Assembly: GCA_016776705.1 (NCBI GenBank)
Contig: JADHSW010000091.1
Location: forward strand, 1-10,950
Direction: 5' to 3'
Length of the DNA: 10,950 nt
DNA from: Rhodospirillales bacterium
GTDB lineage: Bacteria > Pseudomonadota > Alphaproteobacteria > Rhodospirillales > JABHCV01
Position numbers and translations under genes: made by a program. Below the pieces are notes generated by a model. That model ran no database searches, was not told the origin of the DNA, and was given only the letters and a program-made list of their open reading frames with translations. This document shows positions 1-6,820 of the stretch, in pieces. Positions within the stretch are counted from its first letter, which is position 1. The number at the start of each line of letters is the position of its first letter.

Positions 1-569
1 TAAGCAAGGGCGGCCGGTACCAGTTCGTCGGACGCATCCAGCATGTAGACGCCGCAATCAGCGAATTTGGAAACGATTGACGGGTCAAGGACCATGCGCC
101 ATGAATTGACCGGTGCATCGGCCATGCGCTCGGCTATTTTACCAACATTATAACCAATGCCGGTGGAACCCCACATGTAGTTGATGGAATAGGCGTTTCC
201 GGGGTCATAAACGGCGGTGCGCTCTTTAATCATATCCCACAGATTGCCAGCGTTTTTAAATTTGCTTTGATCCAGTTTCTGAAAAACGCCAGCCTTGATC
301 TGGCGGGACATGAATCCACTGGTCGGAACGACGACATCGTATCCGGTTTTGCCTGCCAGCAATTTGGTTTCAAGTACATCGTTGGAATCGAATACATCGT
401 AGACGACCTTGATGCCGGTTTCGGCGGTGAATTCCTTGAGGATTTCTTCGTCGATGTAATCCGACCAGTTGTAGACATTGACGACTTTTTCTTCTTCTTT
501 TTCACCGCAAGCAGCGACAAAAGCAACGCCAACCAGGGCAAACATTGCCCGTTTTATGAACCTTTTCAT
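1..569 (-). CDS. potF: Putrescine/polyamine ABC transporter substrate-binding protein, PotF/SpuD type (partial, N-terminal 189 residues)
   Basis: The visible N-terminal half of a polyamine-binding protein that would deliver putrescine or spermidine to a PotGHI/SpuFGH-type importer. The start is the ATG at 569, preceded by GGGAGAG four bases upstream. The first 21 residues form a basic n-region (MKRFIKR), a hydrophobic stretch and a lipobox V-A-A-C with Cys21, so it looks like a signal-peptidase II lipoprotein; a charged tether (EKEEEK) follows. The mature part matches the PotF family: YNWSDYI (residues 33-39), YDVVVPTSGF (77-86), YMWGSTGIGYNV (131-142) and a D-C-G-V segment near 171-174. The Trp-Ser of NWSDYI is in the ligand pocket in known PotF/PotD structures. 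It is the third gene after the puuD- and spuC-like genes, 41 bp from the latter. The C-terminal part lies beyond the left edge. Family assignment is firm; putrescine versus spermidine preference cannot be read. Confidence 0.93.
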   Translation of the reverse strand, partial: MKRFIKRAMFALVGVAFVAACGEKEEEKVVNVYNWSDYIDEEILKEFTAETGIKVVYDVFDSNDVLETKLLAGKTGYDVVVPTSGFMSRQIKAGVFQKLDQSKFKNAGNLWDMIKERTAVYDPGNAYSINYMWGSTGIGYNVGKIAERMADAPVNSWRMVLDPSIVSKFADCGVYMLDASDELVPAALA

Positions 570-610
570 TTAACTCTCCCTGATAGTGATTTTTATATTT
601 TGGATTTTCA

Positions 611-1984
611 TTAACCAATGCCCAGATCATTCGCCGTCAAATCAAGACATCTTCCTGCTTTCTCAACCAATTCGTCAATTTGCTTTTTCGTAATTGTCAA
701 AGGTGGCGATATCAGCATGCTGTCGCCGGTCGCCCGCATGATCAGGCCGTTTTTGAGACAATGGTTGCGACAAATCGTACCTGCATCACCACTCGTGTCA
801 AACAAACTACGGGTTTTCTTTTCTTTTACCATTTCAATTGCGGCGATAAGCCCAATGCCGCGAATGTCGCCGACCAGTGGATGATCGGCCAAGTCCTGAA
901 GCCGCGCCTGAAGGTAGGGACCGGTATCCGATCCTACTGCTTCAATGATATTTTCGCGTTTCAATATTTCGATATTGGCGAGAGCAACTGCGGCAGCGAC
1001 CGGGTGCCCGGAATAGGTAAAGCCGTGATTGAACTCGCCACCTTCATCAATCATGACATCGGCGACGCGGTCATGCACCATAACAGCGGAAATTGGCATA
1101 TAACCAGAAGACATTCCTTTTGCCATGGGCATCATGTCAGGCCTGATGTTGAAGGAGTCGCTGCCGAACCAGTTTCCAGTGCGTCCGAATCCGCAGATGA
1201 CTTCGTCGGCGACCAGAAGAATATCGTATTCATCGCAAATACGTTGAATTTCAGGCCAATAGGTATCGGGGGGGACAATAACCCCGCCCGCGCCCTGAAT
1301 AGGCTCACCGATAAAGGCGGCGATCTTGTCTGGTCCCAACTCCTTGATTTTTGCTTCCAGTTCGAGTGCCGCCTTAAGTCCAAATTCGTCAGGGCTTAAC
1401 TCGCCGCCCAGATGGTACCAATAGGGCTGTCCAATATGAACGATGCCGGGAATAGGCAACCCACCCTGTACGTGCATGTAGGCCATGCCGCCAAGACTTG
1501 CGCCAGCCATGGTCGATCCATGATAGGCGTTGTCGCGGCTGATGATGGTTTTCTTGTCCGGGCATCCTTTCAGATCCCAGTAACGGCGAACCATGCGAAC
1601 CACTGTATCATTGGCTTCTGACCCGGAATTGGAGAAGAAGGCATTATTGAAACCTTCCGGGGTGATTTCGCTTAAAACCGTTGCCAGTTCGGTCGCGGGC
1701 ATGGTCGTTGTCTGGAAGAAGGTGTTGTAGTAGGGCAGTTCCTGCATCTGTCGGGTCGCCGCATCAACGAGTTCCTGCCGACCATAGCCAACATTGACGC
1801 ACCAAAGCCCGGCCATGCCATCCAGGTATTTGTTGCCCTCTGAATCCCAAATATAAACGCCTTCACCCCTGGTGATGATGCGCACACCATTTTTGTTCAG
1901 TATTTTGCTATCCGTAAACGGGTGCAGGTGGTGCCCGGCGTCCAATTGCTGCCATTGATCGGTGGTGTTGGAGATATGGTTCAT
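611..1984 (-). CDS. spuC: Class III PLP-dependent aminotransferase, putrescine--pyruvate aminotransferase (SpuC) type
   Basis: A 457-residue fold-type I, class III (omega) aminotransferase, full length for the family. It probably transfers the terminal amino group of putrescine or another polyamine to pyruvate in the cytoplasm, giving 4-aminobutanal and alanine. Visible features in order: the YLDGMAGLWCVNVGYGR segment (about 53-69) typical of SpuC/omega-transaminases, the phosphate-binding SNSGSEAND (118-126), NAYHGST (152-158), the GEPIQGAGG stretch (226-234), the cofactor-contacting D260 in VADEVICGFGRTG, and the Schiff-base lysine K289 in MAKGMSSGYMP. The ATG at 1984 has AGGTGA four bases upstream. 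It lies 44 bp after the puuD-like gene and 41 bp before the potF-like gene on the same strand, which supports polyamine catabolism. Family members also act on beta-alanine, GABA or other omega-amines, so substrate is an inference from context; the fold and catalytic residues are plainly seen. Confidence 0.93.
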   Translation of the reverse strand: MNHISNTTDQWQQLDAGHHLHPFTDSKILNKNGVRIITRGEGVYIWDSEGNKYLDGMAGLWCVNVGYGRQELVDAATRQMQELPYYNTFFQTTTMPATELATVLSEITPEGFNNAFFSNSGSEANDTVVRMVRRYWDLKGCPDKKTIISRDNAYHGSTMAGASLGGMAYMHVQGGLPIPGIVHIGQPYWYHLGGELSPDEFGLKAALELEAKIKELGPDKIAAFIGEPIQGAGGVIVPPDTYWPEIQRICDEYDILLVADEVICGFGRTGNWFGSDSFNIRPDMMPMAKGMSSGYMPISAVMVHDRVADVMIDEGGEFNHGFTYSGHPVAAAVALANIEILKRENIIEAVGSDTGPYLQARLQDLADHPLVGDIRGIGLIAAIEMVKEKKTRSLFDTSGDAGTICRNHCLKNGLIMRATGDSMLISPPLTITKKQIDELVEKAGRCLDLTANDLGIG

Positions 1985-2005
1985 GTCGTCACCTGCTGAA
2001 AAGGG

Positions 2006-2038
2006 TAAGTGTTGATTATTTTTTACACTTATTTTTTT
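2006..2038. repeat. Inverted repeat / hairpin between puuD and spuC, overlapping the puuD stop codon
   Basis: Perfect 7-bp arms TAAGTGT (2006-2012) and ACACTTA (2025-2031) flank a 12-base A/T-rich loop, and a run of seven T (2032-2038) follows on the plus strand. On the coding minus strand the first arm begins with the TAA stop of puuD. Read on the plus strand it resembles a weak rho-independent terminator (hairpin plus T tract), but no gene on that strand needs one. On the transcribed strand it would be an intercistronic mRNA hairpin ahead of the spuC ribosome-binding site. The stem is A/T-rich and short, so function is uncertain. Confidence 0.4.
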
Positions 2039-2796
2039 CTTTTGTCCATGTATTCACGGCACGCTGCTGCGAATTCCCTGAACAGGGAAAGGTAAAAGGG
2101 GTTGTCCATCACCTTCCATTCAGGATGCCACTGAACGGCGGCGGCGAAGGTTTTAGAATCCTTGACTGATACGGCCTCTATGATGCCGTCAGGCGCCTTT
2201 GCCTCCCAAAGAAGATCATCTGCCAGCCGGTTGATACCTTGTCCGTGCAATGAGTTGACCTGCGCCGTTTTCAGGCCTGTAAACCTGTTGAAGTATCCAT
2301 CAGGATTAAAGTCAATGGCATGGACAGGTGCATAGCGGGCATGCAGATCAAGGCGCGAGTCCTCTCGGTGGTCGAGCATTCCAGGGACTTGGTGTACCTG
2401 TTGGTGTAACGATCCACCATAAGCGACGTTTATTTCCTGAAACCCCCTGCAAATGCAGAAAACCGGAACGCCAGCGCTGATCGCTTCGCGGATAAGCGGC
2501 AGGGTGGTTGCGTCCCTGTGTGGGTCGTGCAATGTGCCTTCCTGACTTTTCTCACCATCATAATGATGGGGTTCCACATTTGACAGGCTGCCCGTGAACA
2601 GAAGTCCATCAACACGGGCGAGAAGTGATTTTCGATCAAGGGCGTCGCCCGTTGTGGGAATAATCAGCGGTACCGCTTCGCAGGCCTGCTCAATGGCCAG
2701 GGTGTATTTCCGACCAGCGCAGTCAAAATCCTGGCCGTCAATATTCTTACGACATCCTGCGACGCCGATAAGAGGAGGGGGTGTTGAATTGATCAT
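2029..2796 (-). CDS. puuD: Gamma-glutamyl-gamma-aminobutyrate hydrolase family protein (PuuD/SpuA, class I glutamine amidotransferase fold)
   Basis: A 255-residue peptidase C26-type enzyme, the same length as E. coli PuuD (about 254). PuuD cleaves gamma-glutamyl-GABA to glutamate and GABA, the last step of the gamma-glutamylated putrescine route, in the cytoplasm. Visible features: N-terminal PLIGVAGCRK (8-17), the GLLFTGSLSNVEPHHY segment (64-79) that corresponds to the family's substrate-side motif, the nucleophile elbow CICRGFQEINVAYGGSLHQ with Cys116, the DHREDS stretch (142-147), VNSLHGQGI (180-188), and the catalytic His224-Pro-Glu226 in QWHPEW. All three triad positions are intact. It is the first gene of the minus-strand operon, followed by the spuC- and potF-like genes. 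The ATG at 2796 has no Shine-Dalgarno sequence; the bases just upstream are A/T-only or nearly so, and no other in-frame ATG exists near the N-terminus. The basic tail DKRKK is encoded next to the hairpin. Confidence 0.94.
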   Translation of the reverse strand: MINSTPPPLIGVAGCRKNIDGQDFDCAGRKYTLAIEQACEAVPLIIPTTGDALDRKSLLARVDGLLFTGSLSNVEPHHYDGEKSQEGTLHDPHRDATTLPLIREAISAGVPVFCICRGFQEINVAYGGSLHQQVHQVPGMLDHREDSRLDLHARYAPVHAIDFNPDGYFNRFTGLKTAQVNSLHGQGINRLADDLLWEAKAPDGIIEAVSVKDSKTFAAAVQWHPEWKVMDNPFYLSLFREFAAACREYMDKRKK

Positions 2797-2882
2797 TATA
2801 TTTTACATTTACACGATCTGAATTCTGGCATCAACGAACTTTCTGTGACAAATATATATTATCAATGTGCAGGGAGTTTTAA
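2797..2882. promoter_or_regulatory. Divergent intergenic region between puuD and the MFS gene, with a candidate promoter for puuD
   Basis: This 86-bp A/T-rich gap separates two divergent start codons and must hold both promoters. For puuD (minus strand) a sigma-70-like pair can be drawn: TTGTCA (2846-2851, five of six consensus bases) and CAGAAT (2822-2827, four of six) with an 18-bp spacer, which would leave a leader of only about 15-20 bases. For the plus strand, TATATT/TATTAT (2855-2862) is a plausible -10 but I see no good -35. AGGGAG at 2871-2876 is the ribosome-binding site of the MFS gene, six bases from its ATG. I cannot identify a known operator. Confidence 0.35.
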
Positions 2883-4040
2883 ATGAGCGGCGGTGAGAAA
2901 ATAACAGGCGGCCTGTCTGATCAAAGGGTGATCAATTTTCTTCTATTCGCCGTGGCGGGCATGGGAATGGTGATCGGCATGACCTTTCCCTTGGTGACGC
3001 TATCTCTTGAACGCATGAACTTTGGCGCCGTTCTTATTGGCCTGAACAGTGCAACCGGCTCCTTAGGTATCCTGCTGGTCGGGCTGTTTACGGGACACTT
3101 TCTGAATAAGCATGGCGCATTTTCGATGATGATTGCTGCCTGCCTGCTGTCGATTGTCTCGTTAATGCTTATGCCGCTGACCGGATTCGCTGCTGGCTGG
3201 TTTATATTGCGGTTCCTTATCGCCCTTGGACTGGGTTTCCTGTGGCTTATCAGTGAGGCCTGGTTGAACGTGCTGGCCGGGAATGAAAAACGCGGTCAGA
3301 TCATGGGCCTGTACGGGATGGCGTTTTCAGGTGGTTTTGCTTCTGGCCCTTTGCTGGTTTCCATAATTGGTTCTGAAGGTTGGGAGCCTTTTGCCATTAC
3401 GGCGGCTATTTTGTTGTTTTCTGTCATGCCAATGATCTTTCTGGCTGGCACACGCGACACAGTGGAAGAAGAAGAAACAGGCGGGCATTTTAGAATTTTA
3501 GGCATCGGCGCATTTATCTTTCTCGTCGCCTTCGCTGCCGGCATGTACGAGACAACGGCTTACGCGCTATTACCGGTATACACTCTCAGGGAAGGCCTGG
3601 GTGAAAGCTGGTCCCTGTACGCCTTGAGCGCCCTGTCCGCAGGCGGCATCGTCATGCAATATCCCATGGGTCGGTTGGCTGACAGCATGGGGCGTTATGC
3701 CCTGATGGTCGCCATCGCCCTTGGCATTCTGCTCACTGTGATCGCCATTCCCTATTCCATTCACTCTTATCCGTTGTTGCTGGTCGTGCTTTTCCTTTTC
3801 GGGGGCAGCATATTCGGGCTCTACACCCTGGGCCTGATCATGCTTGGTGATAAATTTGGTGCCGGAAGTCTTGTCGTCGCAAATTCAGTATTTATCATTT
3901 TGTATGAGGCGGGTGGTGTTTTTGGCCCGACACTGGCCGGTGCGGCCATGGATGTATGGCCCCATTCCGGTTTCATCGGGTTTTTAGTGGTATCGGCCAT
4001 CGCCTTTGCGGGGCTGACGGTTATGAGGCGGAAAAATTAG
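2883..4040 (+). CDS. MFS transporter, YcaD-like
   Basis: A 385-residue inner-membrane carrier of the major facilitator superfamily with about 12 hydrophobic segments and no signal peptide, normal for the YcaD-like group (E. coli YcaD is about 382). Signs of the subgroup are the FLWLISEAWLNVLAGNEKRG stretch (119-138, with the characteristic E-x-W-L-N) followed by GLYGMAFSGGFASGPLL (142-158), a hydrophilic central loop rich in Glu (TRDTVEEEETGG, 190-201) between the two six-helix halves, and a motif-A-like GRLADSMGR in the second half. The ATG at 2883 has AGGGAG six bases upstream. It is divergent from the polyamine operon and could be co-regulated with it, but substrates of YcaD-like carriers are not established, so polyamine or product efflux is only a guess. 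Its last 20 bases overlap the 3' end of the convergent ABC ATPase gene. Confidence 0.9.
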   Translation: MSGGEKITGGLSDQRVINFLLFAVAGMGMVIGMTFPLVTLSLERMNFGAVLIGLNSATGSLGILLVGLFTGHFLNKHGAFSMMIAACLLSIVSLMLMPLTGFAAGWFILRFLIALGLGFLWLISEAWLNVLAGNEKRGQIMGLYGMAFSGGFASGPLLVSIIGSEGWEPFAITAAILLFSVMPMIFLAGTRDTVEEEETGGHFRILGIGAFIFLVAFAAGMYETTAYALLPVYTLREGLGESWSLYALSALSAGGIVMQYPMGRLADSMGRYALMVAIALGILLTVIAIPYSIHSYPLLLVVLFLFGGSIFGLYTLGLIMLGDKFGAGSLVVANSVFIILYEAGGVFGPTLAGAAMDVWPHSGFIGFLVVSAIAFAGLTVMRRKN

Positions 4041-4854
4041 CTCGTTTGACGTTCTTGACAAAGGCCGCCACATAGTCATCGATTGGATTTAACATTATGT
4101 CTTTGGGCTCGCCTTCTTGAATCAACTCGCCATCCTTCAAAATGGCGATGCGGGACCCCAGCAAAAGGGCTTCATCAAGGTCGTGGGTGATAAAGATTAT
4201 GGTTTTTTGCAGTTTCTCCTGCAACCGGATCAACTGACCCTGCATTTCGCTGCGGATCAGGGGGTCGAGAGCGGAAAACGGCTCGTCCATCAACAGAATG
4301 TCGGCGTCCGTACACAAGGCACGGGCCAGCCCCACCCGTTGCTGCTGTCCGCCGGAAAGTTGGATCGGGTATTGATCCTCATAGCCGCCAAGTTCAACGG
4401 CCTCAAGCCAATGGCGAGCTTTCTCAACACGGCTTTTTTTGTTCACGCCCTGTATACTCAGCCCATAGGCGATATTTTCAATCACCGTTTTGTGAGGCAT
4501 TAGCCCGAATTGCTGAAATACCATCGACATCTTGTGGCGGCGAAATTTCTCCAGATCTTTTTGCGTCAGGGCCAAAACATCGACGCCGTCGATAACGATG
4601 CGGCCTTCGGTCGGGTCGATCAGTCGGTTGAAGTGGCGGATCAAAGTGGATTTGCCGGACCCTGACAGCCCCATGATGACAAATATCCCCCCCTTATCGA
4701 TGCTCAGGTTGATATTCCGAAGACCAATTGCGTGAGATGTTTCTGCCAGAATATTGTCCTTGGACTTGCCACCACGCACCTGATCCATCACCGACTGAGG
4801 CCTGGCGCCAAAAACCTTGTACAGGCCTTCGACCTGGATAAATGGATCAGGCAC
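4021..4854 (-). CDS. proV: Quaternary amine (glycine betaine/choline/proline betaine) ABC transporter ATP-binding protein, ProV type without CBS domains
   Basis: The cytoplasmic ATPase of a QAT-family osmolyte/betaine importer, 277 residues from the chosen start. Motifs in order: Walker A GLSGSGKST (62-70), Q-loop VFQQFGLMPHKTV (112-124), signature LSGGQQQR (166-173), Walker B ILLMDEP (186-192), D-loop SALD (194-197) and switch His224 in FITHD. The long insert before Walker A with GLRNINLSI and the LMPHKTVIENIAYGL run are typical of ProV/OpuAA. It stops at NVKRANFSAS, so the tandem CBS module that follows in E. coli ProV (about 400 residues) is missing; membrane regulation through CBS is therefore not expected. 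I prefer the GTG at 4854 because AAGGA (4861-4865) lies six bases upstream and the homologous sequence starts there; the longer frame to 4935 runs inside the permease gene. GTGCCTGA overlaps the permease stop by 8 nt, indicating translational coupling. Confidence 0.92.
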   Translation of the reverse strand: MPDPFIQVEGLYKVFGARPQSVMDQVRGGKSKDNILAETSHAIGLRNINLSIDKGGIFVIMGLSGSGKSTLIRHFNRLIDPTEGRIVIDGVDVLALTQKDLEKFRRHKMSMVFQQFGLMPHKTVIENIAYGLSIQGVNKKSRVEKARHWLEAVELGGYEDQYPIQLSGGQQQRVGLARALCTDADILLMDEPFSALDPLIRSEMQGQLIRLQEKLQKTIIFITHDLDEALLLGSRIAILKDGELIQEGEPKDIMLNPIDDYVAAFVKNVKRANFSAS

Positions 4855-5746
4855 TTTCAATCCTTTCCAGATGCCTGTGGGCGCGCCGTGCATAAGCCTG
4901 GGATACCCGATCAAAGATGATCGCCAGCGCGACAATGGCCAGCCCGTTGAAAAGCCCCAGGGTGAAATACTGGTTGGTGATGGACTTTAACACCGGCTGC
5001 CCCAATCCCTTGACCCCGATCATCGAGGCAATCACAACCATCGCCAGCGCCATCATGATAGTTTGATTGATCCCGGCCATGATTGTTGGCATGGCCAGCG
5101 GCAATTGCACATCCCACAACCGCTGCCACGAGTTGGCCCCAAAGGCGGTTGCGGCTTCCACGACTTCTTTTTCAACAAGTCGAATACCAAGATTGGTCAG
5201 GCGAATAACCGGCGGAACAGCGTAAATGACGACGGCAATAACGCCGGGAACCTTTCCGATGCCCAGCAACATCACTACCGGGATCAAATAAACGAAGGCG
5301 GGCATGGTCTGCATTATATCCAGTGTCGGGGTGACGACCGCCTGAACCTTGTCGGAACGCGCCATGGTGATGCCAATCGGAATACCGATGAAGATGGAAA
5401 GCAGTGTGCAAACAGTGATGATACTCAGAGTCCGCATGGTATTATCCCACATGCCGAAATACCCAATCAGCATCAATGCAGCAATCACTCCCAGGCATTG
5501 TTTCCATGACCGGCTGGCGAAGTAGACCAATACGGTCAGGGCAATAATCACCGCCCACCAGGGTGAATTGAGCAACAGCTTTTCAAACCAGACAAGAAAC
5601 CTGAGCAGGGGATCAAAGAATGATTCAATAGGATCGCCGTAACTGCGGGAAAACTCCCGATAAGCCTCATCCAGGGTTTTGCGGATGGCAAGAAGGTCCG
5701 TGCGCTCCATTACCGGAAACTTGGTCAGCCATGATGAATCCGCCAT
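4847..5746 (-). CDS. proW: Quaternary amine ABC transporter permease, ProW/OpuAB type
   Basis: A 299-residue inner-membrane subunit of the betaine-class importer. A roughly 60-residue N-terminal tail (to LLLNSPWW) precedes the membrane segments, as in the ProW group; hydrophobic stretches follow at about 64-77, 83-98, 106-128, 146-162, 165-180, 222-243 and 263-278. The binding-protein-dependent transport signature, the EAA loop that docks on the ATPase, is EVVEAATAFGANSWQRLWDVQLPLAMPTIMAG within 194-225, with the conserved Gly203 and the LPLAMPTI element. TLDIMQTMPAFVYLIPVVMLLGIG (141-164) is also characteristic. The ATG at 5746 has GGGAG about six bases upstream. The gene is 35 bp downstream of the binding-protein gene and its stop is embedded in the GTG-started ATPase gene, so all three form one operon. 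Assignment is secure; the exact substrate is not. Confidence 0.94.
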   Translation of the reverse strand: MADSSWLTKFPVMERTDLLAIRKTLDEAYREFSRSYGDPIESFFDPLLRFLVWFEKLLLNSPWWAVIIALTVLVYFASRSWKQCLGVIAALMLIGYFGMWDNTMRTLSIITVCTLLSIFIGIPIGITMARSDKVQAVVTPTLDIMQTMPAFVYLIPVVMLLGIGKVPGVIAVVIYAVPPVIRLTNLGIRLVEKEVVEAATAFGANSWQRLWDVQLPLAMPTIMAGINQTIMMALAMVVIASMIGVKGLGQPVLKSITNQYFTLGLFNGLAIVALAIIFDRVSQAYARRAHRHLERIESA

Positions 5747-5781
5747 TGGTCGCTCCCGCTTAATTACTTAGATTTTCGTGA

Positions 5782-6786
5782 CTACAGGGCAGACAGGGCT
5801 TGTTTTACCTTCGCCGCTACGTCGGCGGAAACCCAGGCTTTCCATATGGTTTCGTTATTTTTCAGGAAATATTCCATAGCGACATCACCATCCGCCTGAT
5901 TGTCTTCCATCCAGGCCAGCAGAACGTTCATCTGCGCATTTTTGAAGGCACGGCGGGTCAGGTACTCATAGGCAAGCGGCGCACGGGCGGCAAAACTTTC
6001 AACAGTGACCGTATGAACTGGCGAAGGAGGGAACATGGAAGGTTTCGGGTTGTGGCATTCTTTTTGTGTCAGGCAACCAACGAAGTGTTCCTTGAGAACG
6101 CCATGGCCGAAATCAACCTTGACCATTCTGTATTTGCCCAGTACCGCCGTTGGGGACCAATAATAGCCGAACCATGGTTCACCACGCTCATAAGCCTTGG
6201 CGATAGAAGCCGCCAACGCCGCACCTGAGCCAGGGTCGACCTTCTCGAACCCGGCGTCTTCAAGTTTCAACGCCATGAACAGGTTGCTGTTGGTTACCTG
6301 ACAGCCCCAGCCCGAAGGGCAATCCATAAAGGCGGATTTACCCGGGTCTTCAGGATGACTGAACATTTTTGCATTGGCGACAATGCCTTTGATCGTTGCC
6401 ATGGAAGGGTCTTTTTCGACCATGTAATCCGGCACCCAGAAACCTTCTTCGCCGCCATCAGATAGCGACATACCGGCAATGCGGACGCGTTTTTCTGCGA
6501 TGCCCTTGTCCAGGGCATCCTTGAATGAATTACTCCACAGCTCAGGGGCGATGTCCGGTTCGCCTTTTTCCGTCATCGAGGTGCCGGTTGGCATGGTGTC
6601 TCCGGGGACCAGTTCGGCTTCGCATCCGTAGCCATGCTGCAAGATGAAACGGTCGATGTGGGCGATCAAGGTCGCCGAACTCCAGTTCATATCCGCTATG
6701 GTGACTCTTCCGCAGTTTTCGGCAGCCTGGGCAGCGCCAGCGGATAGGCAGGTAACAAACACGGCGGCTTGGAATATACGTTTCAT
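5782..6786 (-). CDS. Periplasmic quaternary-amine-type substrate-binding protein (OpuAC-like) of the ABC importer
   Basis: A 334-residue secreted binding protein that should hand glycine betaine, proline betaine, choline or a related compound to the ProW-like permease. The start is the ATG at 6786, chosen because GGGAGG (6792-6797) lies five bases upstream and the signal peptide begins there: MKR, a hydrophobic core, and a cleavage site A-Q-A before Ala22. A longer frame to 6852 is open but overlaps the end of pepP and would spoil the signal. The OpuAC-type domain fills the mature protein, with VTIADMNWSSATL (28-40) and the PELWSNS segment (81-87) as landmarks. Many Trp residues (35, 84, 117, 160, 206, 210) could form the aromatic cage used for trimethylammonium groups. 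Six mature cysteines at 25, 55, 156, 162, 238 and 244 could make three disulfides. The gene heads the transporter trio, 34 bp after pepP. Ligand identity is not readable. Confidence 0.9.
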   Translation of the reverse strand: MKRIFQAAVFVTCLSAGAAQAAENCGRVTIADMNWSSATLIAHIDRFILQHGYGCEAELVPGDTMPTGTSMTEKGEPDIAPELWSNSFKDALDKGIAEKRVRIAGMSLSDGGEEGFWVPDYMVEKDPSMATIKGIVANAKMFSHPEDPGKSAFMDCPSGWGCQVTNSNLFMALKLEDAGFEKVDPGSGAALAASIAKAYERGEPWFGYYWSPTAVLGKYRMVKVDFGHGVLKEHFVGCLTQKECHNPKPSMFPPSPVHTVTVESFAARAPLAYEYLTRRAFKNAQMNVLLAWMEDNQADGDVAMEYFLKNNETIWKAWVSADVAAKVKQALSAL

Positions 6787-6791
6787 AACAT

Positions 6792-6797
6792 CCTCCC
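6792..6797 (-). promoter_or_regulatory. Ribosome-binding site deciding the start of the binding-protein gene
   Basis: GGGAGG on the minus strand, five bases before the ATG at 6786. It fixes the start at the signal-peptide methionine rather than at the upstream codons that overlap pepP. Confidence 0.75.
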
Positions 6798-6820
6798 GTT
6801 CAATTTGTTCTTTAGAATAA

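Noticed and set aside
680..1399. A 239-residue open frame on the plus strand inside the aminotransferase gene
   Set aside because: It is antisense to a gene with all catalytic motifs intact, has no family resemblance and no ribosome-binding site; it is a shadow of codon bias.
2791..2800. TATAAT overlapping the puuD start codon
   Set aside because: Transcription from it would begin after the ATG, and no alternative downstream start exists.
4855..4935. Longer N-terminus for the ProV-like ATPase
   Set aside because: These codons lie within the permease gene in another frame, the extra residues do not resemble the family, and the GTG at 4854 has a proper ribosome-binding site.
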